From contig JAUCGI010000043.1 of the NCBI GenBank assembly GCA_030378035.1, forward strand, positions 1 to 35,976: a stretch of 35,976 bases of DNA, given 5' to 3'. The stretch's first letter is position 1. Every line of letters starts with the position of its first letter. The stretch comes from Desulfobacterales bacterium HSG2 (GTDB taxonomy: Bacteria; Desulfobacterota; Desulfobacteria; Desulfobacterales; 4be13). The translations under genes were made by a program, and so were the position numbers. The notes under the pieces are model-generated. The model did no database searches. It saw nothing but the letters and a program-made list of their open reading frames with translations, and was not told the DNA's origin. Below, in pieces: positions 1-8,234 of this stretch.

Positions 1-2
1 TC

Positions 3-173
3 ATCAACGATTTCCAACTGTTCCCCGGGAAACGAGGAGGATTCAGAATAATTTATTACTTTTCATTCAAAAAAAATGTCTATTTGGTCAAGATATATTC
101 AAAAAATATAGATGACAATTTTATCAGAAAAGAATTGGAAAATATTATGAGAAAGTTGTCAATAGACGATTGA
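3..173 (+). CDS. RelE/ParE-family toxin, C-terminal part (5' end outside window)
   Basis: A reading frame is open from the left edge and ends with TGA at 171-173, giving 56 residues with no start in the window. The translation carries GKRGGFRIIYYF, then a strand ending KIYSKN and a final KELENIMRKL helix. This is the usual C-terminal pattern of RelE/HigB-like type II toxins, which are mRNA interferases or gyrase poisons: a basic GK-GG-RVIYY strand, an IYSK strand and a C-terminal helix. The partner antitoxin would lie outside the window. The family call rests on this motif pattern only; the subfamily (RelE, ParE or HigB) cannot be decided from the fragment. Confidence 0.7.
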   Translation: MNDFQLFPGKRGGFRIIYYFSFKKNVYLVKIYSKNIDDNFIRKELENIMRKLSIDD

Positions 174-192
174 AGTCATTAAGCAAACTCGG

Positions 193-240
193 TTCGGATT
201 GACAAATCCGAACCATCATCGCCGGATTTGGCAATCCGGC
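193..240. repeat. REP-like double hairpin (TTCGGATT / AATCCGAA and GCCGGATT / AATCCGGC)
   Basis: Two short palindromes lie side by side: TTCGGATT-N4-AATCCGAA at 193-212 and GCCGGATTTGGCAATCCGGC at 221-240. Related units recur at 33654-33676 (split by an insertion), 35542-35561 and 35781-35842, so this is a dispersed repetitive extragenic palindrome family in the genome. The unit ends just upstream of the ribosome binding site of the next small gene. Confidence 0.75.
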
Positions 241-285
241 GGGAGCAAGAAAGGACGCTCGGGAAGAAGTCAGAGGAGAAACAAA

Positions 286-558
286 ATGAAAAACAAATGG
301 ATCGTCAGACCCGTTGTGCCGGATGATGTCTATACGGACAGAGAGGAATTTCTTGAATATTTCCACAGGGCCGCCCAGGCCGAGGTGGTCAGAGGAGAAA
401 TGAAGCCCAAGACCCTGCAAATGTGGATATTCGCACACAACGGCCTGAACGGTGAGGCCGAGGTATTTGCCCGGGAGCGCGGCATCCTCTGGTCGTCGCG
501 CAAGGAATTTGACGAGCTTCTGGTTCACCTAGGATTGAGACCGTTGCCGGATTTGTAA
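286..558 (+). pseudogene. Probable internally deleted remnant of an AAA/archaeal-ATPase-like protein
   Basis: The 90-residue frame starts at ATG 286, behind a good AGAGGAG site; upstream in-frame codons run through REP sequence and are unlikely to be translated. The first ~25 residues (KWIVRPVVPDD..TDREEFLEYF) resemble the start of P-loop ATPases of the archaeal ATPase / DUF234-like group, where a 'DREEELEYL' helix precedes the Walker A loop. The last ~45 residues (AEVFARERGILWSS.KEFDELLVHLGLRPLPDL) resemble the C-terminal tail seen on such ATPases. The Walker motifs and everything between are absent, although the frame stays open. I infer an in-frame internal deletion; a genuine small protein is possible. 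The stop codon overlaps sequence duplicated at 741-760 by the neighbouring MITE-like element. Confidence 0.45.
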
Positions 559-563
559 TGCCG

Positions 564-737
564 GGATACCAATTTAAGCCGGGATACCTTATGTCAAACC
601 ACGAAAAAACACGAAAGGACACGAAAAATATTTATGCCAGCAGTTAAGTCTTAAATCCTCGTTTGGTGTATTTCGCCTGTTTCGTGTGTTTCGTGGTATA
701 AATTGTTACAAAAATGTCCCGCTTTAAGTTGGTAGCC
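564..737. mobile_element. MITE-like element, family E (GGcTACCAA..TTAAG termini), copy 1
   Basis: A 174-bp non-coding element has inverted ends (GGATACCAATTTAAGC at the left; GCTTTAAGTTGGTAGCC at the right) and is flanked by the 8-bp direct repeat TAATGCCG at 556-563 and 738-745. Inside, CACGAAA-type repeats on the left are mirrored by TTTCGTG repeats on the right, so transcript or single strand would fold into one long hairpin. A second copy lies at 34307-34497 and a left-end fragment at 34200-34263. No transposase is encoded, so mobilisation would need one in trans. Confidence 0.7.
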
Positions 738-802
738 TAATGCCGGATTTGTAATGCCGGATTTATATCTAACAAGGATTAAGATCGCATTAAGAGGGGA
801 TT

Positions 803-3403
803 ATGACAAAGACAAAAATCAGTTACGGCATTGATCTCGGAACCACCAACTCCGCAATCTCCTTCATGGAGAACGGAGAGATCAGGATCATCAAGGATGA
901 CAAGTATCAGAAGGAGACGACCCCTTCCTGCGTCCAGTTTAACAGGAAAAAGGCGGTCTTTGTGGGCGATGACGCGCTGAACCGATATCGCTATGAATCG
1001 CTGAAAGCCTTTAAGACATTTAGCCAGTCCGGTTCAATGCCTGACGTGTTAAACACCTTTATTGAATTTAAACGAACGATGGGCACGGACAAGTCTCATA
1101 CCAGCGCATATATGAACCGGTCCTTCTCGTCAGAGGAGTTATCCGCTGAAGTTCTGAAAAAGCTGAAAGGATATATCAGAGATGAAGCGATCAACGCGGC
1201 CATCATCACGGTTCCGGCGAAATTCCGGCAGAACCAGATCGACGCAACCCAGCGGGCGGCCGACCTGGCCGGTTTTAAATATTGCGAGTTATTGCAGGAG
1301 CCAATAGCCGCGTCACTGGCTTATGGCATTGATGCGAAGAGCATGAGCGGTTACTGGCTCGTGTTCGATTTTGGCGGAGGGACATTTGACGCGGCTCTGA
1401 TGAAGGTGGATGAAGGGATAATGAAGGTTGTGGATACCGAAGGGGATAATCATCTCGGGGGTAAAAACATAGATTACGCCATCGTGGATCATATCCTTAT
1501 CCCTTATCTGAAAGAGAATTACACCATTGATAAGATTCTTTCGGATGAGTTAGGGAAACGGCTTCTGAGAGATGCTCTGAAATGGTTTGCAGAAGAGACA
1601 AAGATCGTGTTATCCGCCAAAGATGAATTTGAAATCTATACGGATGAACCCATCGGAACAGATGACACCGGCGAGGAAATGGAATTAGACCTGACCGTCA
1701 CATTGCAGGACTATGAAAAAGCAGCCCGGCCCGTGTTTCAACGCTCCATTGATATCACCGTGAAACTCCTGGAAAATAACCATCTGAAAGGCGATGACTT
1801 GGAGACTATCATTCTCGTCGGCGGCCCAACCCTCTCCCAGACCCTGCGAAATATGCTGACATCCAGCATCAAACATCAAGCATCAAGCATCAAACATCCA
1901 GCATCCAGCATCAAACATCAAGCATCCAGCATCAAACATCAAACATCAAGCATCAAACATCCCATGACCGCTGTTGCCAGAGGCGCGGCTTTGTTTGCCT
2001 CAACGAGAGACATTCCCACAGATTTGCAGGAGAGGGACAGGGGAAAAATCCAACTGACCCTTAAATTTCCCGAAACAACCGTTGAAACAGAGGAGAATAT
2101 CGGTATCCGCATTGAACGCTCTCAGACAGACGGCGAGATTCCGCAAAGAATCTTTGCCGAGATTATCCGCGGCGACAGGGGGTGGTCTGGCGGAAAGGTC
2201 GAGATTCAGGATGATGCGGAAGTTCTCCCGATCCTGCTGAATCCGGGCAAGTCAAATCGCTTTGGCATCACCTTGTCCGATGAACAGGGGAATCCTTATC
2301 CGTGCGAACCGGACGAATTTGCCATTATCCATGGTCTGAAAGCGGCAAATCCGACCCTCCCGTTCGCGTTGTGCATTGACGCTTATGATGCGCATACCGG
2401 CAAACAGGCGTTGCAGCCGCTGAGAGGGTTGGAGAAAAATCAGTCCTTGCCCGCAAAAGGAAAGGGGACATTCAAAACTCAGCAGGAGATTCACGCGGGA
2501 AACAGGGAGGATGTTATCAGAATCCCGATTTATGAGGGGACTCCGGGCACAAAGGCGGTCCATAATCACTGGGTCCACGAGGTTTTTATCACAGGAGAGG
2601 ACCTGCCCGAATCGCTGCCCCGGGATGTTGATACGGAAGTGATGCTTGAGATTGACAGCTCAAGAAGAATGCGGTTATCCGCGTATTTCCCCTACATTGA
2701 CGAGACCTGCGAATTTGATCTGCCGGACAATACGACAAAGGATTATGACGCGGAGGTTCTGGAAAAGGAGATTCATGAGGCCCGGCAAAGTGTGTCACAG
2801 TTGGAAAACAAATGCCCGGGCTCATGCGGAAAGTCAGGCGATGAATTAAATCAGTTGTCCGGCCTGCTTAAAAACGCCAAGGCCGACCAGGATGCGAAAA
2901 CCGAGATAAAGGAGCGCCTGAGCGAAGTTTTGAAAGACGTGGACAGGGCAGAGGCGGAGAATGAATGGCCCCGGGCTGAAGAAGAACTCGGAAACGCCCT
3001 GAAAAAAATCGCTGTTACCCAGAAGCGATATGGAAATGAGAAATCATCTCAGATCATCAGCCAGTATCATCAGCAGGCCCAGACCGTTATCCGAGATAAA
3101 AATGTGAAACTGGCAAAGGAACTGATCTCCGAGATTCTCTCCCTGGATTTCGCGCTGGTGAGTCAGGATATCGGCTTATGGATCAGCTACATCAAACGCT
3201 TTGACGAGCAGTTTGACGCCCACGACTGGAAGGACAGAGACGCTGCAAGGGCGTTGATTAATGAAGCCAGACAGATCATTGCGACAAATCCGTCAAAAGC
3301 GGAATTGCAACGCATTGTGAAAGCCTTGTCCGCACTGCTGCCCCAGGCAGACAAACCGCTGATTGATGCTATTGACAAAGAGTTGTTGCGGACAAAAACC
3401 TGA
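803..3403 (+). CDS. Large Hsp70/DnaK-family chaperone with an internal heptapeptide repeat
   Basis: The protein has 866 residues, longer than the ~640 of DnaK. It starts at ATG 803 behind AGAGGGG. Seen directly: phosphate-1 motif GIDLGTTNSA (residues ~9-18), phosphate-2 motif DFGGGTFD (~189-196) and adenosine motif ILVGGPTLS, then PMTAVARGAALFAS, which is the DnaK 'DEAVA.GAA' region. A beta-rich substrate-binding region follows at ~400-560, and the C-terminal ~220 residues are charged and helical, ending without an EEVD-type tail. Between the adenosine motif and PMTAVARG, residues ~353-386 are a repeat of SSIKHQA-type heptads encoded by a 7-bp DNA array; in other Hsp70s this place holds about ten residues including the conserved end of the nucleotide-binding lobe. 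Function: ATP-driven cytosolic folding or remodelling, typical of the family. No DnaJ or GrpE gene is nearby. Whether the repeat leaves an active ATPase is unknown. Confidence 0.92.
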   Translation: MTKTKISYGIDLGTTNSAISFMENGEIRIIKDDKYQKETTPSCVQFNRKKAVFVGDDALNRYRYESLKAFKTFSQSGSMPDVLNTFIEFKRTMGTDKSHTSAYMNRSFSSEELSAEVLKKLKGYIRDEAINAAIITVPAKFRQNQIDATQRAADLAGFKYCELLQEPIAASLAYGIDAKSMSGYWLVFDFGGGTFDAALMKVDEGIMKVVDTEGDNHLGGKNIDYAIVDHILIPYLKENYTIDKILSDELGKRLLRDALKWFAEETKIVLSAKDEFEIYTDEPIGTDDTGEEMELDLTVTLQDYEKAARPVFQRSIDITVKLLENNHLKGDDLETIILVGGPTLSQTLRNMLTSSIKHQASSIKHPASSIKHQASSIKHQTSSIKHPMTAVARGAALFASTRDIPTDLQERDRGKIQLTLKFPETTVETEENIGIRIERSQTDGEIPQRIFAEIIRGDRGWSGGKVEIQDDAEVLPILLNPGKSNRFGITLSDEQGNPYPCEPDEFAIIHGLKAANPTLPFALCIDAYDAHTGKQALQPLRGLEKNQSLPAKGKGTFKTQQEIHAGNREDVIRIPIYEGTPGTKAVHNHWVHEVFITGEDLPESLPRDVDTEVMLEIDSSRRMRLSAYFPYIDETCEFDLPDNTTKDYDAEVLEKEIHEARQSVSQLENKCPGSCGKSGDELNQLSGLLKNAKADQDAKTEIKERLSEVLKDVDRAEAENEWPRAEEELGNALKKIAVTQKRYGNEKSSQIISQYHQQAQTVIRDKNVKLAKELISEILSLDFALVSQDIGLWISYIKRFDEQFDAHDWKDRDAARALINEARQIIATNPSKAELQRIVKALSALLPQADKPLIDAIDKELLRTKT
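1860..1962 (+). repeat. Heptanucleotide array CATCAAR/CATCCAG inside hsp70 (14 units)
   Basis: Fourteen consecutive 7-bp units (CATCAAA, CATCAAG or CATCCAG) run from 1860 to 1957 without a break, followed by a partial unit CATCC. Because three units equal 21 bp, the reading frame is restored every seven residues and the array reads as SSIKHQA heptads. Gain or loss of one unit would shift the frame. The same heptamer array occurs at 20948-21051. Confidence 0.95.
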
Positions 3404-3831
3404 ATTTTTTTTTTCGTTTCTCGTTCCCACGCTCCGCTTTCCTCTCGTTCTTCTTGACGCATGGCGGGAGGCTCCGCGTCCCGTGAAAAGAAATAAGAAG
3501 AAATTCAGAAGGAGACTTGATATTGTGCCGGAGTGTGTCCCACCTTCACCTGTCGTTCCGGCAAAACTGAAAAAACGGGACATTTTTCAGTTCTGACGCG
3601 GAATCCACCGTCGCCGAAGTCAGAAAGAGAGCGTGGGAACGAGAAGTGACATAATGGGCAGATGGGACACAATCACCGGAATGTTCGGAATTATTCGGTT
3701 ATTCGGGGATGGAGGATGGAGGGGCCGGGGTTAATGATACGGGACGCGGAGCGTCCGGGCATGCGTACGAGAAGTGACATAATGTGGGAAATAGAAGGCG
3801 TGGAACTAGAAAATTTTAGGAGGAGAGAGCG
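3404..3831. other. Repeat-filled intergenic region, no gene recognised
   Basis: This 428-bp gap holds pieces of the GTTCCCACGCTCCGC / GGGACGCTCCGCGTCCC palindrome family (near 3425, 3470, 3630 and 3740). It also holds a hairpin with a 10-bp stem, AACTGAAAAA at 3565-3574 and TTTTTCAGTT at 3583-3592, and a direct repeat ACGAGAAGTGACATAATG at about 3639-3656 and 3767-3784. The short frames here are not supported as genes. The ribosome binding site AGGAGGAG of the next gene lies at the right end. Confidence 0.6.
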
Positions 3832-4587
3832 ATGTGCATAAGGATAAGGTTATGCCTGTGTGTTTTGCTGGCTGCGGGTTTTATATCCGTGTGGCAGATG
3901 GGTTATGCAGAGACAATTTTCATTTTTAACCCTGAAGCCAGGGTCAGCGAAGTGGGTAAGGTCAAAAAGCGTTTCGCCGATTATCTGGAGGCAAAAGATA
4001 TTCATTCGGATATTTATGTTTTTGCGAGACCGGCTGATTTTCAGATCTCGGTTGACCGGCTGAACCCGGATTTTGCCGTGATTGCCTCTTATTATTACGC
4101 ATCCATGAAAAGCAGATTTTCATGGAACGCGGTTCTGAGCGGGCATTACAGGGGGAAAAAGGAATTCCGCAAGGTTCTGGTCACTTTTAAATCTGTCAGC
4201 GATCCTGTTCAACTGAAAGGTAAAAGTCTGGCAGCCGTGTCTCTGAGTACTTCCATTGATTCCCAATTGTCGGCCGGACTGACGACACAGATGTTCAGAC
4301 TTGTTTCTGTATCAAAAGATATTGATGCAATTATGGCTCTGGGATTCAAACAGGTTCAGGCCGCGATAGTGACAGACGGGAGTTTTAAAAAAATGAAGGT
4401 CATTAATCCTGATGTGGCGGAGAATCTGCATATCCTGCAAAAACTGCCGCCGACTCCGTATCCCATGGTTGCTGTTTTCCCAAATGCGGCAGCGGACCCG
4501 TTTGTATCCGCATTGAAAGATATGCGTTACAAGGGGCCGACAAAACAGGTACTGAGATTTTTCGGCATTACCGGCTTTACGGAATGA
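3832..4587 (+). CDS. PhnD/TauA-like periplasmic substrate-binding protein
   Basis: The protein has 251 residues, starting at ATG 3832 behind AGGAGGAG. It has an N-terminal signal peptide (hydrophobic ~6-24, likely cleavage after GYA). The body has the two-lobe periplasmic binding pattern: an early strand IFIFNPEARVSEVGKVKKRFADYLE, the KGKSLAAVS hinge-type strand, and a late VTDGSFKKM segment. This is typical of the phosphonate-binding-protein-like group, and the length fits. The gene is followed 30 bp later by another binding protein and then two TonB-dependent receptors, with no permease or ATPase in the cluster. The ligand cannot be named from sequence. It may feed an unlinked transporter or act as a sensor partner. 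Confidence 0.7.
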   Translation: MCIRIRLCLCVLLAAGFISVWQMGYAETIFIFNPEARVSEVGKVKKRFADYLEAKDIHSDIYVFARPADFQISVDRLNPDFAVIASYYYASMKSRFSWNAVLSGHYRGKKEFRKVLVTFKSVSDPVQLKGKSLAAVSLSTSIDSQLSAGLTTQMFRLVSVSKDIDAIMALGFKQVQAAIVTDGSFKKMKVINPDVAENLHILQKLPPTPYPMVAVFPNAAADPFVSALKDMRYKGPTKQVLRFFGITGFTE

Positions 4588-4617
4588 TAACTTTTTCATC
4601 CTTTAAGGGAGGCAGAA

Positions 4618-5547
4618 ATGAGGATAAGATATATATTTTTCATTGCTTTGACATGCCTGCTGGGCAGTCTGCCGGTTTTTGCCGGTGAAAAATACGGATT
4701 TGTTAAGAGCAAGGGTCTCAGACAGGCAGATGAGATCATTCAGGGATTTACTGGAAGTTTTCCCGGGGCATCGGTATCTGTGCTGGATATGGGGGGGAGA
4801 AAAGATGAGGGCAGGGTCAGACGGTTCATCCGGTCCGAAAGACCGTCTGTTATAATTTGTTTGGGATCGCTGGCAGCAAAAACAGTCCTGATTGTTGAAA
4901 AAGAGATACCTGTTATTTTCGCGATGGTCATCAATTACAAAAAATATGATCTCCTTCGGCAGAAAAATGTCACCGGCGTTTCTATGGAAATCCCGGCCAT
5001 GAGCCTTTTCACCCAGTTCAGGATGTTCATGCCGGAGATCCGTTCCATCGGTGCCCCGTACCATCCGAGGGTATCATCGGAAATTGTCAGGGAGGCCGCC
5101 GAGACCGCCAAAAGGATGGGAATCCGACTGACAAAAATTGAGATTTCGGATTCCCGGGACATGAAGAGATATCTGAGAAAAAATCAGAGCAGCTTCCGGG
5201 GGCTGTGGATGCTTGCGGACACCAGACTCTATAACCGGAAAACCCGCGCCATCCATGATCTGATATCTTTTTCAAAAGAGACAAAAAAGCCGCTTCTCGC
5301 ATTTTCGGAAGCCTTTTTAAGATCCGGGGCCTTTTTCTCCGTTTCCATTGATTACAGAAGTCTGGGATCTCAGATCGCCCTCATATCCAGACAGATCGCC
5401 GAGGACAGGACGCCGGTATCCCGAATACCCGTCGCACCGCCCATCGGCACATATACGGTTATCAACAAGGAAGCCGCAGAATCGCTGATGGGGAAAGACC
5501 TGGATGAAAGCATACTGGATGAGGCAGATAAGATATGGCCTGAGTAA
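4618..5547 (+). CDS. ABC-type substrate-binding protein (ABC_sub_bind / TrpX-like)
   Basis: The protein has 309 residues, starting at ATG 4618 behind AAGGGAGG, 30 bp after the previous gene, so probably cotranscribed. A signal peptide covers residues ~1-22 (cleavage near VFA-GE). Features of the family seen here are the first-lobe 'ERPSVIICLGSLAAKTV' nucleotide-fold strand-helix, 'IPVIFAMV', a central 'KRMGIRLTKIEI' strand, 'LRSGAFFSVSIDYRSLGSQIA', which is close to the family's 'G.l.sysvdy..lGr.aA' motif, and a final 'INKEAAESLG'-type helix. These proteins bind small ligands in the periplasm for ABC importers; here the importer genes are missing. The context with TonB receptors suggests scavenging of an extracellular compound. 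Confidence 0.78.
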   Translation: MRIRYIFFIALTCLLGSLPVFAGEKYGFVKSKGLRQADEIIQGFTGSFPGASVSVLDMGGRKDEGRVRRFIRSERPSVIICLGSLAAKTVLIVEKEIPVIFAMVINYKKYDLLRQKNVTGVSMEIPAMSLFTQFRMFMPEIRSIGAPYHPRVSSEIVREAAETAKRMGIRLTKIEISDSRDMKRYLRKNQSSFRGLWMLADTRLYNRKTRAIHDLISFSKETKKPLLAFSEAFLRSGAFFSVSIDYRSLGSQIALISRQIAEDRTPVSRIPVAPPIGTYTVINKEAAESLMGKDLDESILDEADKIWPE

Positions 5548-5634
5548 AACTTTGTTCTCGTTCCCACGCTCCGCGTGGGAACGCAATTGAAGGGACGCTC
5601 CGCGTCCCGCAAACACACAACAAAGGAGGTTCAA
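5548..5634 (+). promoter_or_regulatory. Palindromic leader of receptor 1 with strong ribosome binding site
   Basis: The leader contains the palindrome GTTCCCACGCTCCGCGTGG (5558-5581 region) and the hairpin GGGACGCTCCGCGTCCC at 5592-5608, then AAAGGAGGT seven bases before ATG 5635. The sequence from 5581 on is repeated upstream of receptor 2 (from 8181). In the second copy a G-to-A change at 8197 breaks one pair of the hairpin. Confidence 0.55.
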
Positions 5635-5856
5635 ATGTCTGATTCCGCAACAAATGCGTCTCACCCCGTTCGTTCCGGGGTGTGTGCTGCCGCATTTTCC
5701 GTCTCCCTGAGACTGACAGCGGCGATTTTTTTCATTCTGATCACGGGAATTTCCCCGTGCCGTGCCTCGGACATGCTTCCGCAGGAGGAGACCGGGTACA
5801 TTGACCAGTCCGACGAGGACGAGATTTCCTTTTACGAGCTGGAGGAGCAGCTCATG
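5581..5856 (+). repeat. Shared leader/signal-peptide segment, copy 1 (pairs with 8181-8456)
   Basis: The 276 bp from 5581 to 5856 match 8181-8456 with about five differences by eye (roughly 98% identity) at a constant offset of 2600 bp. The segment covers the hairpin leader, the ribosome binding site and the first 74 codons up to the TonB box. Identity ends abruptly at the codons for EQLM. Confidence 0.93.
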
Positions 5857-7875
5857 GTGACGGCCACCGGAACCACGAAGACCGTCAGGCAGGCGCCGTC
5901 CGTGGCAAGCGTGATAACCGCCGAGGATATCGAAAGGACAGGTGCCGTGACCTTGCAGGAGGCTGTCGAGATGGTGCCGGGGCTTCATTTCATCGGTGTG
6001 AACCAGAACGGTGCTATGGGAATGGTAGCTGATATTTATAGCATGCGGGGCGTTATGACAAACAAAAATCCTCACGTTCTCATGATGATAAACAGCATCC
6101 CCGTCACAGTTCATACAATCGGCGCCCGTACAATAAATGCATTCCCGGTATCGAACATCTCACGAATAGAAGTGATCCGCGGTCCCGGTTCCGCCGTTTA
6201 CGGGGCCGACGCCTTTGCCGGCACGATCAATGTCATCACAAAGAGTGCGGAGGAGATCGGCGGCACCCGGTCCGGCTTCCGGGGCGGAAGTTTCGACACT
6301 TACGGCGCATGGGTTCAGCACGGAAGCGGAGGCACACCCGGGGGATGGGAGGTGGCGCTGGGTCTCGAAATTTTGGAAACCGGAGGGGATTCGGACAGGA
6401 TATTGGACACGGATGCCCAGACAAGATTTGACAGCCTGTTCGGAACCACGGCATCCCGTGCCCCAGGCTCTCCGGACACTGGCGGAAGGATTATAACCGC
6501 AAACACGGAACTTGCAAGGGACAACTTCACGTTGCGGGTTATGGGGTATTGGAATGATTCTAATTTCGGAGCCGGAGGAGCCAATACGCTGGGAACAAAG
6601 GAGTGGTCCCAGGATGTGTATCTCGCCAGCATGACATATCAGAACGATGAGCTTGCGGACGACTGGAACCTTGTCGGAAACATAAGTTACCTGTACCATG
6701 ACGATGATGCTCTGATGGAGATATTTCCCGCGGGAGCGGTTCTGCCTGTGGGCGATGACGGAAATCTCCTTACTCCGGGAGGGGGGATGGTCTCATTTCC
6801 GGATGGCGTATGGGGACAACCCGGCAGAACCGAGGAGACAGCGAGCACGGAGCTTACAGGGTTACACTCGGGCTTCGAAAATCACTTTTTTCGCATCAGC
6901 GCCGGTTTCAGACGTGCGGATGTGACTCCCAAATCATTAACAAACACCGGACCGGCTGTTCTTGACGGGACCGAGGAGGTTGCGGACGGAACCATGGTGA
7001 GTACGACGGATACGGAATATGTCTACATGGAGCGGGAGAACATACGGGATGTGTGGTTCCTGAGTCTGCAGGACGAATGGAAGTTTGCCCGGAAATGGGA
7101 ACTGACCGCGGGCGTGCGCTACGATCATTATTCCGATTTCGGGCATACCGTCAATCCGCGTCTTGCCCTGGTCTGGAACACATCCGGGGAACTGATCCTG
7201 AAACTGCTTTTCGGCACTGCCTTCCGGCCGCCCGCTCTTGCGGAACTGTATGCCAAAAACAACCCTTCGGGTCTGGGTAATCCGGACCTCGATCCGGAAA
7301 CCGTCCGGACGCTGGAACTCGTGTTCGATTACAGGCCCGTTCCCCGGCTGCACACCACCCTCAATCTGTTCGGTTACAAGATAAAAGATCTCATAGATCT
7401 GGTAAAAGATCCTGATACAGGCATAGGGCGCTGGCAGAACGTGAGGGATCAGGATGGTTACGGATTCGAGGCGGAAGCAAAACTGGCGGTTACCGACACG
7501 CTGAGCCTTGCAGGAAATTTCTCCTACCAGCATTCCGAAGACGCGGATACGGACGAAGCCGTGCCGAATGCGCCCGGCATGCAGGCATATCTCAATGCCC
7601 ACTGGATGTTTCTGCCTGACTGGTCCTTTGACACCTCCCTGCACTGGGTGGCAAAGCGGGAGCGGGCGGAGAGCGACACGCGCGAGGATGTCGATGATTA
7701 TGCCACGGTGAACATGGTGCTGAGGCGGAAGAATATCTTCAGACACTGGGATCTCGCCATAATCGCCCGCAATCTGTTCGATGAGGATATCCGGGAGCCC
7801 GCACCTCCGGCAATCGAGAACGATTACCCCATGGAGGGGCGGAGCTTCTTCGGGGAAGTGCGGTGGCATTTCTGA
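5635..7875 (+). CDS. TonB-dependent outer-membrane receptor 1
   Basis: The start is placed at ATG 5635 behind AAAGGAGGT; an upstream in-frame GTG at 5575 lies inside a palindromic repeat and is rejected. The protein has 746 residues. A signal sequence has its hydrophobic core at ~28-40, with cleavage near CRA-SD (44). An acidic linker IDQSDEDEISFYELEEQ is followed by a TonB-box-like LMVTATG (~73-79), a plug domain ~85-215 (VITAEDIERTGA, LQEAVEMVPGL, ISRIEVIRGPGSAVYGADAFAGTINVITK) and a beta-barrel ending in a C-terminal Phe (EVRWHF), the outer-membrane assembly signal. Energised by TonB-ExbBD, it would import a siderophore, cobalamin, heme or another large ligand; the substrate is unknown. 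The N-terminal ~74 residues are almost identical to those of receptor 2, while the rest is divergent. Confidence 0.95.
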   Translation: MSDSATNASHPVRSGVCAAAFSVSLRLTAAIFFILITGISPCRASDMLPQEETGYIDQSDEDEISFYELEEQLMVTATGTTKTVRQAPSVASVITAEDIERTGAVTLQEAVEMVPGLHFIGVNQNGAMGMVADIYSMRGVMTNKNPHVLMMINSIPVTVHTIGARTINAFPVSNISRIEVIRGPGSAVYGADAFAGTINVITKSAEEIGGTRSGFRGGSFDTYGAWVQHGSGGTPGGWEVALGLEILETGGDSDRILDTDAQTRFDSLFGTTASRAPGSPDTGGRIITANTELARDNFTLRVMGYWNDSNFGAGGANTLGTKEWSQDVYLASMTYQNDELADDWNLVGNISYLYHDDDALMEIFPAGAVLPVGDDGNLLTPGGGMVSFPDGVWGQPGRTEETASTELTGLHSGFENHFFRISAGFRRADVTPKSLTNTGPAVLDGTEEVADGTMVSTTDTEYVYMERENIRDVWFLSLQDEWKFARKWELTAGVRYDHYSDFGHTVNPRLALVWNTSGELILKLLFGTAFRPPALAELYAKNNPSGLGNPDLDPETVRTLELVFDYRPVPRLHTTLNLFGYKIKDLIDLVKDPDTGIGRWQNVRDQDGYGFEAEAKLAVTDTLSLAGNFSYQHSEDADTDEAVPNAPGMQAYLNAHWMFLPDWSFDTSLHWVAKRERAESDTREDVDDYATVNMVLRRKNIFRHWDLAIIARNLFDEDIREPAPPAIENDYPMEGRSFFGEVRWHF

Positions 7876-8234
7876 TATCGGGGCCGGATATGAGTTCCGA
7901 TATGACAGAAACCGGGTTTCCCCGGCCGCGGCGGCTGAGTCTGCAAACTTTGTCTTATGATGAAAGGAGAAAAAAAATGATGAAAGGTTTTTAGCGGACA
8001 CTGAAAGACATGCCCGACGATGAGAGCAGTGTTTCCGGTCAGATACAAATTCTGACGAAACAGACAGCCCGGAGTCGGAACTCCGGGCTTTTATATATCA
8101 GCCGTCCTGCGGGACTGTCCCGTCAGGGACAATGCAAAAACCGCCCGGCAGTCCTGCTTCCGGGCAGAGAAAGTTCTCGTACGCAATTGAAGGGACACTC
8201 CGCGTCCCGCAAACACACAGCAAAGGAGGTTCAA
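7876..8234. other. Inter-receptor region with terminator and a five-codon frame
   Basis: Besides the terminator at 8066-8094 and the shared leader from 8181, this gap has AAAGGAG followed by ATGATGAAAGGTTTTTAG at 7977-7994. That is a five-codon frame behind a perfect ribosome binding site. It may be the relic start of a lost gene or a leader peptide; nothing else here supports coding. GC-rich palindromes (CCCGGCCGCGG near 7920) lie before it. Confidence 0.45.
8066..8094 (+). terminator. Rho-independent terminator after receptor 1
   Basis: A perfect 10-bp stem AGCCCGGAGT / ACTCCGGGCT with a four-base loop (8066-8089) is followed by a short T-rich run TTTTATAT. It lies between the two receptor genes on the plus strand, so receptor 2 probably has its own promoter downstream of 8094. 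Confidence 0.8.

Noticed and set aside
3363..3596. Plus-strand 77-codon frame after hsp70
   Set aside because: It translates palindromic repeats and overlaps the hsp70 end; no ribosome binding site.
5575..5634. Upstream GTG start for receptor 1
   Set aside because: It sits in a palindromic repeat and would add a repeat-coded tail before the signal peptide; ATG 5635 has a perfect ribosome binding site, and receptor 2 has the same start.
5317..6114. Minus-strand 265-codon frame
   Set aside because: It lies opposite the SBP and receptor 1 genes, has unnatural His/Arg/Gly-rich composition and no family resemblance; a shadow of the coding strand.
6937..8001. Minus-strand 354-codon frame
   Set aside because: Opposite receptor 1, whose plug and barrel motifs are unmistakable; shadow frame.
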